Source: Pestalotiopsis fici W106-1
Taxonomy: Eukaryota; Ascomycota; Sordariomycetes; Amphisphaeriales; Sporocadaceae
Assembly: GCF_000516985.1 (NCBI RefSeq)
Contig: NW_006917092.1
Coordinates: 1,876,619 to 1,940,618 of the forward strand
Direction: 5' to 3'
Length of the DNA stretch: 64,000 nucleotides
Shown: positions 10,686-21,937 of the stretch, piece by piece
Position numbering within the stretch: position 1 is the first letter of the stretch
How the letters are laid out: each line of letters begins with the position of its first letter
Made by a program: the position numbers and the translations under genes
The notes under the pieces: generated by a model
Databases searched by the model: none
What the model was told of the DNA's origin: nothing
The model's input: the letters and a program-made list of their open reading frames with translations, nothing else

Positions 10686-12854
10686 CTAGATCATGTTCAG
10701 GCTGTCGAACTGCGGCTCAATGACCTGTGGTTGTTGTTGTTGATGATGATGCTGTTGCATCGGTTGCGGTGTCGTCATGGTTGTAGTTGTTGCTGGCAGC
10801 GCCGGCATGGGAGTCGGCGTGACTGCCATCGAGGCAGTCGTGCCCTGGGGTGTCTCTGGGGTGCCTGGTTGTTGAACCTCTACTTTGGGTCTGGCCATTT
10901 GCGATGCGGCAAGGGCGCGCGAGTGGCTGCTCTCGCGGCGTCGCTTGGGTGCATCCTTGATCTTGGGATGGGTATGGCACTGTGTATACTGTTAGTATTT
11001 CTTTTCTTGTAGTCATGAACTCGAAAGTCGGCAGATTTTACCTTGTAAGCATGTCTGAACCAAGTGGTCCCCTTCTTCTTGCTGCTCACCAAGGCGATCC
11101 AGTCATTACAGCTGCCACAGAGACCCTCCCAGACGTCTGGATTTCCATCCATGCGCCGAGTTTCCTGAGGCTCCTGGAACGGGTTGCCCGTGGCAGCACT
11201 AATGCCATGGGTGAAACTCTTGTCATACCAAAAGGCAGAGTTCTTGAGCACCAGCCATCGGCCGGGTTTGCAGATACCGCACCAGCCCTCGCGCTTGTTG
11301 CCGTGGCCACGGACCCATCTAGGTGTGTAGAGATCACCCTCGAAACGTAGTTCTTGCTCGTGGGGAACCATGTCCGGGTCTTCGGGGTTCATATCTTCGG
11401 GCGGCGGCGGGATCTGTTCCTCGTGCAGGGAAGCAAACAGATCCGGCGGGTCAGACAGATCAGTGTAATGGCCATGTAACGAGTGTGGGTCTGCGTTGCT
11501 CTGAAGCATCCTGAACAGTCCGTGCGACATCAATGGCGGTGGGGTCTCAAAATGATGGTGCAGTTCAGGATGGAAACCATTTGATGGCACTTGCGATGGT
11601 AGCTGTGATGGCAAAAGCATGCTGTTGCGGAAGGCAGGGGCATGTGAAATCAGAAAAGGTTGCTGCTGAACCTGCTGGACGTGCTGAATAGCCTGGAGAT
11701 TACCAAAGTTGAGCGGAAGCGGGTTTCCAGAAATCGTGGGAGACGAGTGCCTTGATGCCATGCGAGCGCCAAAGGGATCGTGCGTGTGGTGATAAACAAA
11801 GGGCGATGGCCTGCGGCTAGGTGTGGTGCCGTAATTGCCCGTAGACCATCTCTTGTTTCTTGCACTGCTGTCAACCGTGTAAGGTGCAGATCGCACGCCG
11901 CCTGGCCGAGGCGACGGAGAGGCTCCGCGGCCACGACTCTGCGTACGCACCAGCTCTGAGCGGCTCTGGGGGGTCATACGAGGGGATGCTACGGGAGAGA
12001 GCTGAGTGGACGACATCATCGAGTTCCTGTTCGAGGTCGGAGGGTAATCTGAGAACGAGGGAGCTTCCGAAAGTGCCGAGGAGAACTCGTCGTACGATGG
12101 CATGTCCGAAAGATTGCCCGACGTTGACATGGTGAATGATGATCCAGACATGCGGCGATGAGATAATCCAGTCTCAAAGTTGAGTCCTCCTTCTTGCTCC
12201 ATGGGACCTCCTTGGTATCTCAAATCAAGAATCGGAATAGCATCGTCAGTTGTCAGCGCTTGGCCAATGCTCATATCAGTATCCAGGCCATGAGCTTCCA
12301 TGCTGTCCTCGCACGACTTCATACCCCATGGATCTGTCCCATGCGTCAGTCCTCCTGAAGTGAGCCCACGCCAGGTTGACTCACTGCTTTCCATGGTAGT
12401 GACGGGATAAAAGTCCTGGTGCATGGAAACGGGTCGTGACAAGTCCTGGTGCATCGAGACAGGTCGAGACATTGTATCACTCGGTGTCATTGCTATGCTG
12501 CTCGTCTCCCACGAGGGGATCGTGCTGTAGTCTTCGCCGAGGCAGTACGAGAACCCTTCGTGAATAGTTGCTGGCCGAGGTCGCATGCCCTGGGATGTTG
12601 GCGTCGTCCACATGCCTGTAGGACCAACCATGCCCTCCGACTTTCCTGGCATCTCATGACCATTCATTGTGATGAGGGGAGCTGGAGTTGATGTTGGTGC
12701 GTCCCTCATGAAGTGATTATTTAAGTTGAAGTTGAATGCAGGTGCTTGGAGCTGCTGATGCTGCGCTTGCCTATGTAGAGTGGGTGAGCTTTAGGGGTAG
12801 CAGTGATATATTATCAATAAGTTAAGCATACAGTTGTGTCTCCTTTGAGTCCAT
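10686..12854 (-). CDS. Rua1-type transcriptional regulator with C-terminal zinc-binding DUF4451 domain
   Basis: Three exons (complement): 12832-12854, 11042-12770 and 10686-10979, introns of 61 and 62 nt, 681 residues. The tiny first exon (MDSKETQ and the start of a Leu codon) is supported by in-frame continuity into a Gln/Asn-rich N-terminus and a GTATGC donor. Residues about 484-590 are the recognisable domain: YTPRWVRGHG, GWCGICKPGRW, WEGLCGSCNDW and WFRHAYK joined to CHTH. The splice junction at 11041/10980 falls inside the last Cys/His cluster, so only the spliced form completes it. This is the C-terminal domain of Ustilago Rua1 (Pfam PF14616), a transcriptional activator. Upstream lie long Ser/Pro/Met-rich low-complexity regions, including a tandem repeat SRPVSMHQD; the tail is His/Gln-rich. 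Target genes are unknown. Its promoter side faces the 7.7-kb gene desert, which suggests complex regulation. Confidence 0.85.
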
Positions 12855-12911
12855 GGCAGTGAATGGACTCGGGAGTTGATTGACAAGGGAGTGAACGTGG
12901 TTTAATCTATG

Positions 12912-13060
12912 CTGTGGGAGGGAGCTGGGTTAGCAGTTGACTAGGTAGGATATAATCAAGGACTCTATTGTGCCTAGTCGAGCGAGAGCCTTTCATGGGT
13001 CCACCGAGGCCACGAATCCATGCCAATTCTGGGATCAACCCTTCGAGACGCGCGACTTAC
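12912..13060 (-). other. Probable 5' UTR intron of the Rua1-like gene
   Basis: On the minus strand this 149-nt segment begins with a consensus GTAAGT donor. It ends with a GCTAACCC branch motif, a pyrimidine-rich stretch and a CCACAG acceptor, 57 nt upstream of the start codon. No ATG lies between the acceptor and the start. Confidence 0.55.
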
Positions 13061-15324
13061 TCAGTAATAAAAACAACATGGGAATATGACCGTGAACAAG
13101 ACGACGGGATAATCTGCCGTTGATGGGCTATGGCTGGTAGGCCGGAGTGGTACTGGGTAAAGGAACGCGTTGATCTAGAGCCTTATAGCGATAATGACTG
13201 CGGGGCGTCTCGGGTCGACGGTGACAAGGAGCGTATAGATTTTGTTCTTTCTCTCTCTCTTCCTCTTTCTCTGTTCGATGGATTAAGTGGTATAGACTTC
13301 TGATCGTTGGTGTGCTTCCGTGTGCGAGAAGATGGTAAATGAGTGTGGTGAGAGATGTCCGGAGGAGAACAACTCTTTACGGTAGGTCTTGCAGGCAACA
13401 CTTGTGGACAGGTACGTCCAGGTGGGAAGAGAACCAGCTCAGAGTATTATAGACCAGAGGGGGAATAATAAGGTGTCTTCTTAAACAAGGAAGATAGGGA
13501 AAAAAAGGAGCGACTAGTAGATCAATCGAATAATAGCGGGCACTGTGCTAAAGAGGGTGGGCGAGGCGGAAGAGGAGCAGAAGGGCCAGAGCAGAGGGGG
13601 GCGGTGCTGAACCCTGAGAGGTATGTATAAAAGAAGTACGCAGTGTGGGAATTGGCATCATCCATGGATCGATACTCAACAACTCAGCAGGGACTCCAGG
13701 TTGGGTTGGGTGATGTCCGGAACATCGGTAGGGAGCTAAGCCGGATTCCCTGACACACAAGCCTGGCCACGTCTGTGAGGTAGAGGGTAAGGTAGAGATG
13801 GGGAATGGGTGTGCGAGGGTGTTCTTGGCATGCTACTGAAAACAGACATGGACGATGATGATGACGGGGACCAGGAGTTCCGCAAGGATTTGCAAAGCGC
13901 AGGGTTCATCGGGGAGGTGTAGTTACAACAAAACCAACCCAGCCCAGCCCAGTTCAGCGATGATGTGGTTAAGGATAGTACAGGATACCCGGAGGAGACG
14001 GGGGGGTAACCTTGACATGAAGGAAATCATATACACTTACCAGGGGCTGCCCCAGTTAGAGCGCCCAGGACAGGGGACGGTGCCTGATTGGGAAGACCAC
14101 TTGCGGGGAGAGGGCCAGAGAGAAGCCCCGATTCGATATTGACATGTGGATAGAGCTCTGCAAGTAAGAAGCGTACCTGACTTGCGCGTGCGTAGTGGCA
14201 GTGTACACGGCACTTGCAACAGAGTAATTGAACAAACCTCGGATGGGGAATAGACGGTTTCCTCCCGCTCTCTTTGCCTTGTCATGTTTGCTGTTTAGCG
14301 TATTGAGGACTGACTAAAGTAGTAGAGAAAAGCACCAGAAGTTGGATTGTGCCCATGTGGCCTGTGGAGGTGGCTTGTCTCACAATAGCAGCACGGAGTT
14401 GAGAATAGGACTAAACAATATGATAATCGCCGATGTGACTGGAGGGAAAGCCTGTGCCTGCCGACTGACCGTGCCCCAGCTCTAGTCGGCCAGCCAACTA
14501 CGAGAACAGATGGAAATATGACACATGGGAATGATGATTCCTTTTCTTTTTCGTTTTCTCTTTTGAGCTGAGATGGAGAGGACCCAGCTTTCGACAGACG
14601 GGCGTAAGTCCTTGCGAGCCTGCGGGACCAAACAAGTAGAGGGGCAGGAAGAAAAAAAAGTAAGTCTTTTTTTTACAGTATCGTATGACACAATGTCGAT
14701 GCAACATCGGTCGGATACGTCGATCTGGAGAATGTCAAATCTCAAGAAGCGTAAGATCCTGGCGCCAGGCGCTTGTCTCCGCGGGCGATCAGGATTACCG
14801 AACCGAGGGGCACGATCTCCAGTAGTGCCGCCTTGCCCGGTGGATGCTGATTTAATTCGCAAAACCAAAAACGGGCCATCTAGAGAATCGACGGCGCAAA
14901 GTTGGGCAGGACGGACAACCCACGCCGCACACTGGCGGGCGAAAGGTTCACCAAGTGGCCTTGGACAAAAAGAATTGGTGCAGGACCTAACGAACAATGA
15001 GGCCAAAAAAGGTGAAGCAAAGCAGGTACTACTGCCTGCACCTACATACATCCTATCAGGTAAGCTGGAAGAGGCAGGAGTTGCTGCTCCACCATGATGG
15101 ATTCCGAACAGGAGGAAAGGGAAGAAAGGGAAAAAAAAAGTTGTTACCAGGATTCCTCAGTCTCCTCGAGAGCCGTATGGACAGGCAGAGCTGGTCCTCT
15201 GTCGAACCACGGAGGACGATCAAGGATCGCTGCGTTTGGTAAAAACGTCTCGAACATCGTGCTGTAACCCTATCTGGAGGCTCTAGTCCAGTCAAGTCCA
15301 TCCATATACAGCAAAGGTAGGTAA

Positions 15325-15349
15325 GGTACCGTACCGTACCGTACGTACC
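15325..15349. repeat. Tandem GTACC repeat
   Basis: A 25-bp run of overlapping GTACC units, self-complementary in part (GTAC and GGTACC are palindromes), in the gene desert. Confidence 0.7.
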
Positions 15350-16017
15350 ACACCCGGCCTGCCTCACTTGCAAGCACGCCCAGGTGTTTTCAAACATGAC
15401 GACCCCACTGGGTGCCCTGAATAGTATTGAACAGAACAAAGGAACCTCTTGATGGTTTGGTAGAAGTACTCGTCGTCAATCAACTCCAGGATGTGACCAG
15501 GAAATAGAGTTTGGCCGACGAGAATGAAGGGAGATACGCATCTGATGACCAAGAAGCTTGCGCCTGCTCTTAATTAGAGACGAGAGCAATATGTTAGAGA
15601 TCATACTCGCGCAACTGGCCGCGAGGGCAAGAGGCTGTGTGTGCAGGCGGCTGTTCCAGGTGGTCCGACTGGAGACGAACAAGCCCTGCAAGGACGGGGG
15701 CATTTGGGGGGGCTTTCTCAGGGGGCCTGCGATCATTGAGGATGGATGATGTTCTCTCTTTGGCCAGCAGAAGCGAGCACGGAGTACAGTACACTCGCGA
15801 AAGAGAGGGAGATAGAGTGAGAGGGCTCGGCAGACATGTAGACAATTCAAGAGATCGCGAGAGCCATAGCCGTCCGCACCGGCGGGGGTGACTTGCTATC
15901 AGATTGGACAGAATGGGCAGCGAGCGAGGTTTCAAAGTAAGCGAAAGCAATATCCTCGGTTAGTACAGTACAGACAGACGGTAGGTATGTAGAAGACGCC
16001 ACAAAACGCAACGCAAC

Positions 16018-16044
16018 GCAGCAGCAGCAGCAGCAGCAGCAGCA
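16018..16044. repeat. (CAG)n microsatellite
   Basis: About nine tandem CAG units in non-coding sequence, followed within 45-75 bp by an 8-bp inverted repeat (CCTACTAC at 16088, GTAGTAGG at 16113). Confidence 0.85.
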
Positions 16045-17207
16045 ATAGCACTGCTCGAACAAAGTGAGTTATAAAATCCACCATCTACCTACTACAGCCT
16101 GCTGCTGCTATAGTAGTAGGTTAGTAGCTTGGCCGAGACTCGCTGTACTCTTCAGAGATGGGCCGAGTAGTAGGTAGTGGTTGTTGGAGCTAGAGGGAGG
16201 AATGGAGGGTATATGCGCTGCCGTAATAATGATGATAGCAGCAGTAGCCAAGTTAAACCTGCAGCAGCTTTCGTGAAAGGAACCCCAAAGAAGAGGCGTC
16301 AAATGGCGCGACGGGAACAGTGTACTGCTCTCTGTGCCTCTCGCCTTTCTCTTTGCTCGACGTTGTCGGATGGACGCGTTTGAGGTCAGCGTTGGGAGGT
16401 GGGTGGGGTCGCGACTGATTGGCGAAAGAGTGGATGCAGGGCCTGGGCTGCGCTAGGCTACTTTGCGGTCTAGGGCGCAGCTGCAGGGGGGAGACCCGCG
16501 TATCAGATCAGACTTCTGAAACGCGATAATCCCTCCATGGCTCCTCTTTTCAGCCCTTCTAGGCCCTCAACGAGTCCAGCTTTCAGACACCCGTCGATTC
16601 CGTGGAAATGACCGACGGCTTGCTACTGCTTCTTTTTGAACTTTTGAACAACGGAAAACTTTCTCTTGGTTTGGTTTCCCATCTCCATTCTTTTCCTTCT
16701 TTCTAGTCGAAAGCCGAGTCCTTTTTTCTTTCTTTACATATATGAACCAAAGTTACTAAATATAACCATGACCTAAAGGCTCTGAAAGAGACACAGACAT
16801 CATCGTCTTTCGCGGCCGGCCATTCGGTGCCATCGATGTGGAGATAGGTACCTAGTATACACGGATGGATGTGTGTGCAACCTATATGAGAATTAACAAA
16901 TATACTATATACCACTGTATTCGACGAAGGTTTACTTGACGTATGTAAGCGCGGGCAGATCCGACACTTTGACAAGACAAAAGATGCAGAAAGTAAAATA
17001 AATCAAAGGAGATAAGAAAAAAAAAAGAACAATCATCTGTACCTTTGACAAATTTTGGGAAAGGCCACCAAGTAATTTGGTCTCGGTAAGCAAGCTGACA
17101 CTCACGATCCTTTGCCGTCGAGGCTAGACAATGATTGGGTATGCCTCGGCGTACTTCTGCTGCTTGTCCTGTTGGCCCTCTTTTTGGTGTTTAGGTGCAA
17201 GCCACAT

Positions 17208-17250
17208 TACTGCTGCTACTGCTATTGCTACTGTTGCTACTACTACTACG
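17208..17250. repeat. Imperfect CTR triplet repeat
   Basis: A run of CTG, CTA and TTG triplets ending in four TAC units. It produces low-complexity open frames in several phases and is not taken as coding. Confidence 0.75.
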
Positions 17251-20200
17251 AAACGATGCTCCCATTCTCTCTACATGTCTTTCGTCCAAGTCTGCTCAAG
17301 GTATGTATCGACTGGTTCTCAAAGATTCTAGACCTTCCCCATCTGTGTAATGGCACGTCAGAGGCCTGCTTCAACGTGCAGTAGTGTGGTCCCAGCCGGC
17401 AATCATATCAAACGTCAAATGGGGCATCATCTGGCGCAAAAGAAACGTCAATTGCTTAAGCTTCTTTTTTTGATTTCCCTTTCTCTTCCTTCCTTTCTGC
17501 AAATGCACAGTCATCTTTGGACAGTCTCACACCCCCTTTGATCAAACTCCACGCCAATCATTATCGAAAGGGCCGAACCCATGGACTTATGGCAGCTGGG
17601 ATCTCTTGGGGGAGGTTTTCACAGTAGGTACCTAGGTATGCATGTCTGTCGCAAATGGCCCGACCTCGAGAGTGCTTGTCATCTATGACTGGCTATGGGA
17701 ATCTGGGTTCACCATGCAAGAAACCAATGCGGATGCGACGCTGCTTTGGAGATCCTTCTTCTAGGTTGGGGGATCCCTCTCTCTTCTTTTTCTTCCCCTC
17801 CCAACACGACAATATATACCCAGTTATTTCTTGGTAGTATTTCGATTAGAAAATGCAGCAAGCAGACGGGAAGTGGTTCCCCGGCACGACGGCGTCTTGA
17901 ACAACTGTTCATGATTTGCCACTGCCTTGGAGGGACGCCCCCGGCTTGCAACACCCGGGCTGGGCCAGTCAGAAAATCGTAAGCTATAGCATGACAGGCC
18001 TTGTTCAATATCTTGTCTGGTCTGGTCCGTCTTGGGGGACGAACGGCCAATTGGCCAGCTGGCCACTTATACGCTACGTAGATGCACACGCTTATTTTTT
18101 TGCCCCCTTCCTTGCTGCTAGGAACTCGGTTCCGTCTAGCTGGATGGATGATCGATATAATGATACGATCGGGGGGCCGCCCACCCACGCGTTGCGCCCG
18201 CCCGCCGCTTGCTGCTCCAAAGAAAGAAACAACCGGAAATTAAATCATGGGAAACTTGACGCATGGCCGACCTATGTTCCCGCCCAGTCCGCTATGGGGT
18301 GGAGGGGACCATGGCGGCGGATATTGGTGACAGATGGGCGTCTTTATTCCGCAGACAAGACCGGCGCTCAGACGATATACTGGACATTATGCTATCAATA
18401 TGGTCAAGTACCGTAGCCTGAAGCGGGAGAAGCACCAGAACGTTCTGCTTTGATTCCTTTTGGGTCCTCTGTTGCGGAACCGTTTGTTCATCCGTAGTGG
18501 CCGCGCCAAGTTGCAACCAAGACCAAGGAAAACCGTTCAGATTCATATAGACTAAAGTAGCGCATAATGTTCTGGTTGGCTATGGGAAGTGGGAAACAAA
18601 AGAAAAAAGGAACTCACTGAATACCGTACGGTAGTAGCGTGTACCTGCAGCAGCCGGCGGGTCGCAGGTGCATCCAGAAACGGGCACAGCGTTTGGTCAG
18701 GATACAAGGGAGGTAAACCAAGTACGTATGTATAATCCACCATATTAAGGTGTAGAGCTTACGCTTGTGCTTCCTTTTTGAGCAGTGCGAAGCCCACGGC
18801 CGACGGACGACTTTGCCATTACGCGCGGCGGGGTTGCGAAAGCTGCGACAAACTTACAAATCTGACGTTTTTTCCCGCTCGTGTGCGTGCATCTAGTGAG
18901 TACCAGATAACCATGGAACAAAGGACGTACACAGATGATCTCGGGAGTTCGTGTGTTCGTATAATCGTAGTAACCTACAGTAGTATACTAACCTACTTTA
19001 GTACACTACAGTGAAAGCCCGGGCACGCCGGGGTCCCTCATTTTGAATGAATTCCAGCAGCGCTAATAAGCAAGCTAACTGTCACAGTAGATATCAAGTT
19101 ACCAAATACCGAAGGCTGCTTTGACTGACGAAATCATCTTGAGTACTGACCAGTCGGGATCTGCTATGACGCTTAGGAGAAGAAGAAACGAAAGCAGAAT
19201 ATTTTAAGCTAGCTTTTGCCAAAGGAAGTAAAAAGAAGACACCAGAGAAAAAGTCCAAGGTTGTATCTTCCAACTTTCTACTGTAGTAGTCTAGCACTTC
19301 TAGCGAGCTTCGATGAGTTGTTCTGTGGGTACCTGGGACTGGAAAAGCGCGCCAACGGCGCAACCTGCCAAGCCCACATACATTAACGCACCAAAAGCAG
19401 TTCAGCCCGTCTATTTCCCTCTCTCTCGCACTCACTCACACGCTTCTAGGAGGGATTCCGCCTGGGGTCCCCCCTGGTTACTGTATAGGCCCTTGAATGC
19501 TTGGTAGCCCGCCAGCCCGAACCAGCCCACCATCTTTCTGTGTGAGTTGCCTTCAACGCATAACAACGTCCGCCCCATTGGGAAATTATTCAATGCCTTC
19601 GCCTGTTTACCCGCAGTCTCAACGTTGCAGCTTATTCCGGCTCTTATGAAGATCTCGGGGGCACCAATGAATGACGCGATGGCCCGTGTTCTCCCCAGAT
19701 AGTAACAAAGATTCCCTCTATCCCACAAATAAATCCCAGTCAGTAGGCAAGGCATGTTCCTCGTTTGGGGATCGCGACCCAGCCGCACAGCCGAAGGAAA
19801 ACAGAGAAGCAAAAAGAAAAGTATGGATGAACAGCCTGTCAACTGGTATTCCATGCTGATTCCGAATTGCGCTTCTCTTCGTATTACAGTGTACCATGTA
19901 CAATTCTGTATAGGATCTACCTGGGTTGCTCACACCCAATGTCGAGAATCTAGACAATTGTAGCCGTATGCAGTAAGAATAAAAATGGATCCCCCCTCGG
20001 CGTGTAAATCAGGAACCCGAATGCAGTCATACCTCAACTTGGTTGATCTCTTGGATGGGAGCGAGAGGATGAAAATGTGTCAGCGTAGGAATCATGAATT
20101 ATTGTTATATGATATCACTCTTGTTTGATGTTTACTACCAAACAGCCTACAGACAAAGTGATTATAATAGGCTGAACGCTGTCCGGCGGTATTGCCGCGT

Positions 20201-20560
20201 GGCCTGTATGTTTCCTAAACAGAGACAAGAGGAGAAGAGAGGGCTCAGCAACAAGAGAGTAATAGTAAAGGAAGCAGTGGTAATAGTAGTAGTGGTATTC
20301 ATGGTTGCCGAAAATAGAAGTAGTTCCTCCTTGGGGGTTTGCTCGTCCTATCGCATCTCTTTTCAGCAACTTTCAGCCGAGTTGGAGGTGCCACCCACTT
20401 CTGATGTCCCTGGAGCGCGGCCGACCCAAAACCCCTGGCAACAACCCAGTTCCAGCATATCCGGCTCGATTATTGGGGAAAAGAAGACAGCCCCGACAAC
20501 TCCTGCTTGCCTGTGGAAAAAAAAGAATCCACACAAAAGAGGCAACCCTTTGACCAGGGC

Positions 20561-21295
20561 TTACTGCTTGTTGATCCTCTTCCACACTTCTGTCTCCGCC
20601 GCCACGAGCTTCTCGCCTGTCGCTTGGGCCCACTTTTTGGCAGAGTTCCAGACGCCCTCGTCATCCGACCCATACTCGTAGCCGGACTCATTGCGGCGTA
20701 TAGCAGACTGCTGATATCTGTCGAGCTCAGATGCGTCTGCATTCTGGTGATAGCCTGGCGGGTGCTCCAGACTCTGGGCGCCGCTGCTCGCGCCTACCTG
20801 GTTGTTGTACATTGTCGGCGGCGGAGGAGCTGCCGACATTGTGCCGGACTGCTGGGCTGGATATGCCATGGTGGGAGGTGGGATTGACATCTGCTGGGGA
20901 TATGACGGCGCCGGTGCAGATTGTGGGGATACATACTTCTCGCCATCCTTTGGCGGAGGAGGAAGGTGAGCCGTCCTACTAGCAGTCGGCTGAGCACCAG
21001 GTTGTGGTGGTGGGGGTGCGTCGCTCTTATCGACAAGGCCCTGCGTAGGAGTTGGTGGGATGTAGGCAGCTCGCGATGGAGCTGCAGCGCTGCCCGTTGG
21101 CGCTGGAAGAGAAGGAACAGCTCCAGGCTTGGCCTCAGGGTAAGAGGAAGTCCGTGACTGGGTCGGTGAGGCCGTGATAGAAGCTGGAATTGTCTTCTCT
21201 TGTCCTGCTGATGCTCCTGCTGAAGCTGTCTGCGGAGTGACTCCTGATGGCTTGGTTGCCACTGGGCTGTTTGCGTAAATGGGAATCGGCGGCAT
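20561..21295 (-). CDS. Proline-rich fungal protein of unknown function
   Basis: A single-exon frame of 244 residues. The first 190 residues are low complexity, rich in Pro, Ala, Ser and Gln (PPPPQPGAQP, PPPPKDGEKY, APPPPTMYNN). The last 50 are different and look folded: YQQSAIRRNESGYEYGSDDE, then VWNSAKKWAQATGEKLVAAE and a Trp-containing helix to the end. That C-terminal block has the spacing of an amphipathic helix and is the part I would expect to be conserved. No signal peptide or membrane segment is seen. It may be a cytoskeletal or trafficking adaptor given the proline-rich arm, but this is a guess. The start MPPIPIYANSP is the first ATG of the frame. Confidence 0.7.
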   Translation of the reverse strand: MPPIPIYANSPVATKPSGVTPQTASAGASAGQEKTIPASITASPTQSRTSSYPEAKPGAVPSLPAPTGSAAAPSRAAYIPPTPTQGLVDKSDAPPPPQPGAQPTASRTAHLPPPPKDGEKYVSPQSAPAPSYPQQMSIPPPTMAYPAQQSGTMSAAPPPPTMYNNQVGASSGAQSLEHPPGYHQNADASELDRYQQSAIRRNESGYEYGSDDEGVWNSAKKWAQATGEKLVAAETEVWKRINKQ

Positions 21296-21937
21296 TGTAT
21301 TGCAATGTTTTGTTGCCCCTGGTTTTTTCGCGGAAAATCAATGATTCTGAAAATTGTTAAAGTACGGAATTGACAATCGTGGCCACAAAGTGAATCAGGT
21401 CGCTAAGACAGGTACCTAGGCAACGACGTCATCGTGTGTCAGGTGACCTGAACTCTCCCCTTTATTCAATGCGAGCAAAAGAGACTGCGAGTTCATATTC
21501 CTTTTATTGGCGTTTTCTCTCTACTTAAACCTTATTAAATGGCATTTTGGCATGCATGGTATGATTTTCGTGGGTTATGTCTAGTCTAGAACTCGGGGGT
21601 TCTGCAGATTGATGTACAGCCAGCTTGTGTTTTACACTCGATTATCAAGGCTCGAATCAAATTACATTGGGGCAATGTCGAAATATTTGTTCTTTACATT
21701 TTATTTTTCTTGTTTCAAAAGAAAATATGTTGCACACTTGTACTTTGTGTAGACAATTGACCGATTACAGTTCCATGACTGATTCGCTGAAAAGCAGCTC
21801 AACATTATTGTGAATTGAACCTCTTCAGGCCGAATATTGCTCGTATGCCCACCTGATTGACCCTACAAACGCCTAAACCATAGATTATAAAACATAAAAG
21901 ACATTGCCCAAGATCGTAGGTTTGATCGCTGAAAGCG
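21296..21937. promoter_or_regulatory. Intergenic: promoter of the proline-rich gene and 3' end of the F-box gene
   Basis: No coding potential seen. It includes the palindromic AGGTACCTAGG motif (21410-21420) and AT-rich sequence from about 21530 to 21720. Confidence 0.4.

Larger units (their letters stand above)
12855..20560. other. About 7.7 kb without a credible protein gene; leader and regulatory DNA of the Rua1-like regulator
   Basis: Open frames here are short (longest about 190 codons), overlap each other on both strands and have no family signature. On the minus strand, good splice signals lie upstream of the regulator's start codon: donor GTAAGT at 13060 with acceptor CCACAG at 12912, and further donors with first base at 14040 (GTAAGTG) and near 14177 (GTACGC). 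This suggests a long multi-intron 5' leader or an overlapping non-coding transcript. The region is rich in short tandem and palindromic motifs: GTACC repeats, CAG and CTR triplets, TAGGTACCTA and TACCGTACGGTA. It probably acts as an extended regulatory region (inference). Confidence 0.5.

Noticed and set aside
14482..15097. Overlapping frames of about 174 and 189 codons on opposite strands
   Set aside because: They overlap each other almost fully, have no family features, and contain low-complexity lysine or phenylalanine runs from T/A tracts. Treated as chance frames.
17709..18416. Overlapping frames of about 160 codons on both strands
   Set aside because: Same reasons: mutual overlap, Arg/Pro-rich shadow composition, no start or splice context.
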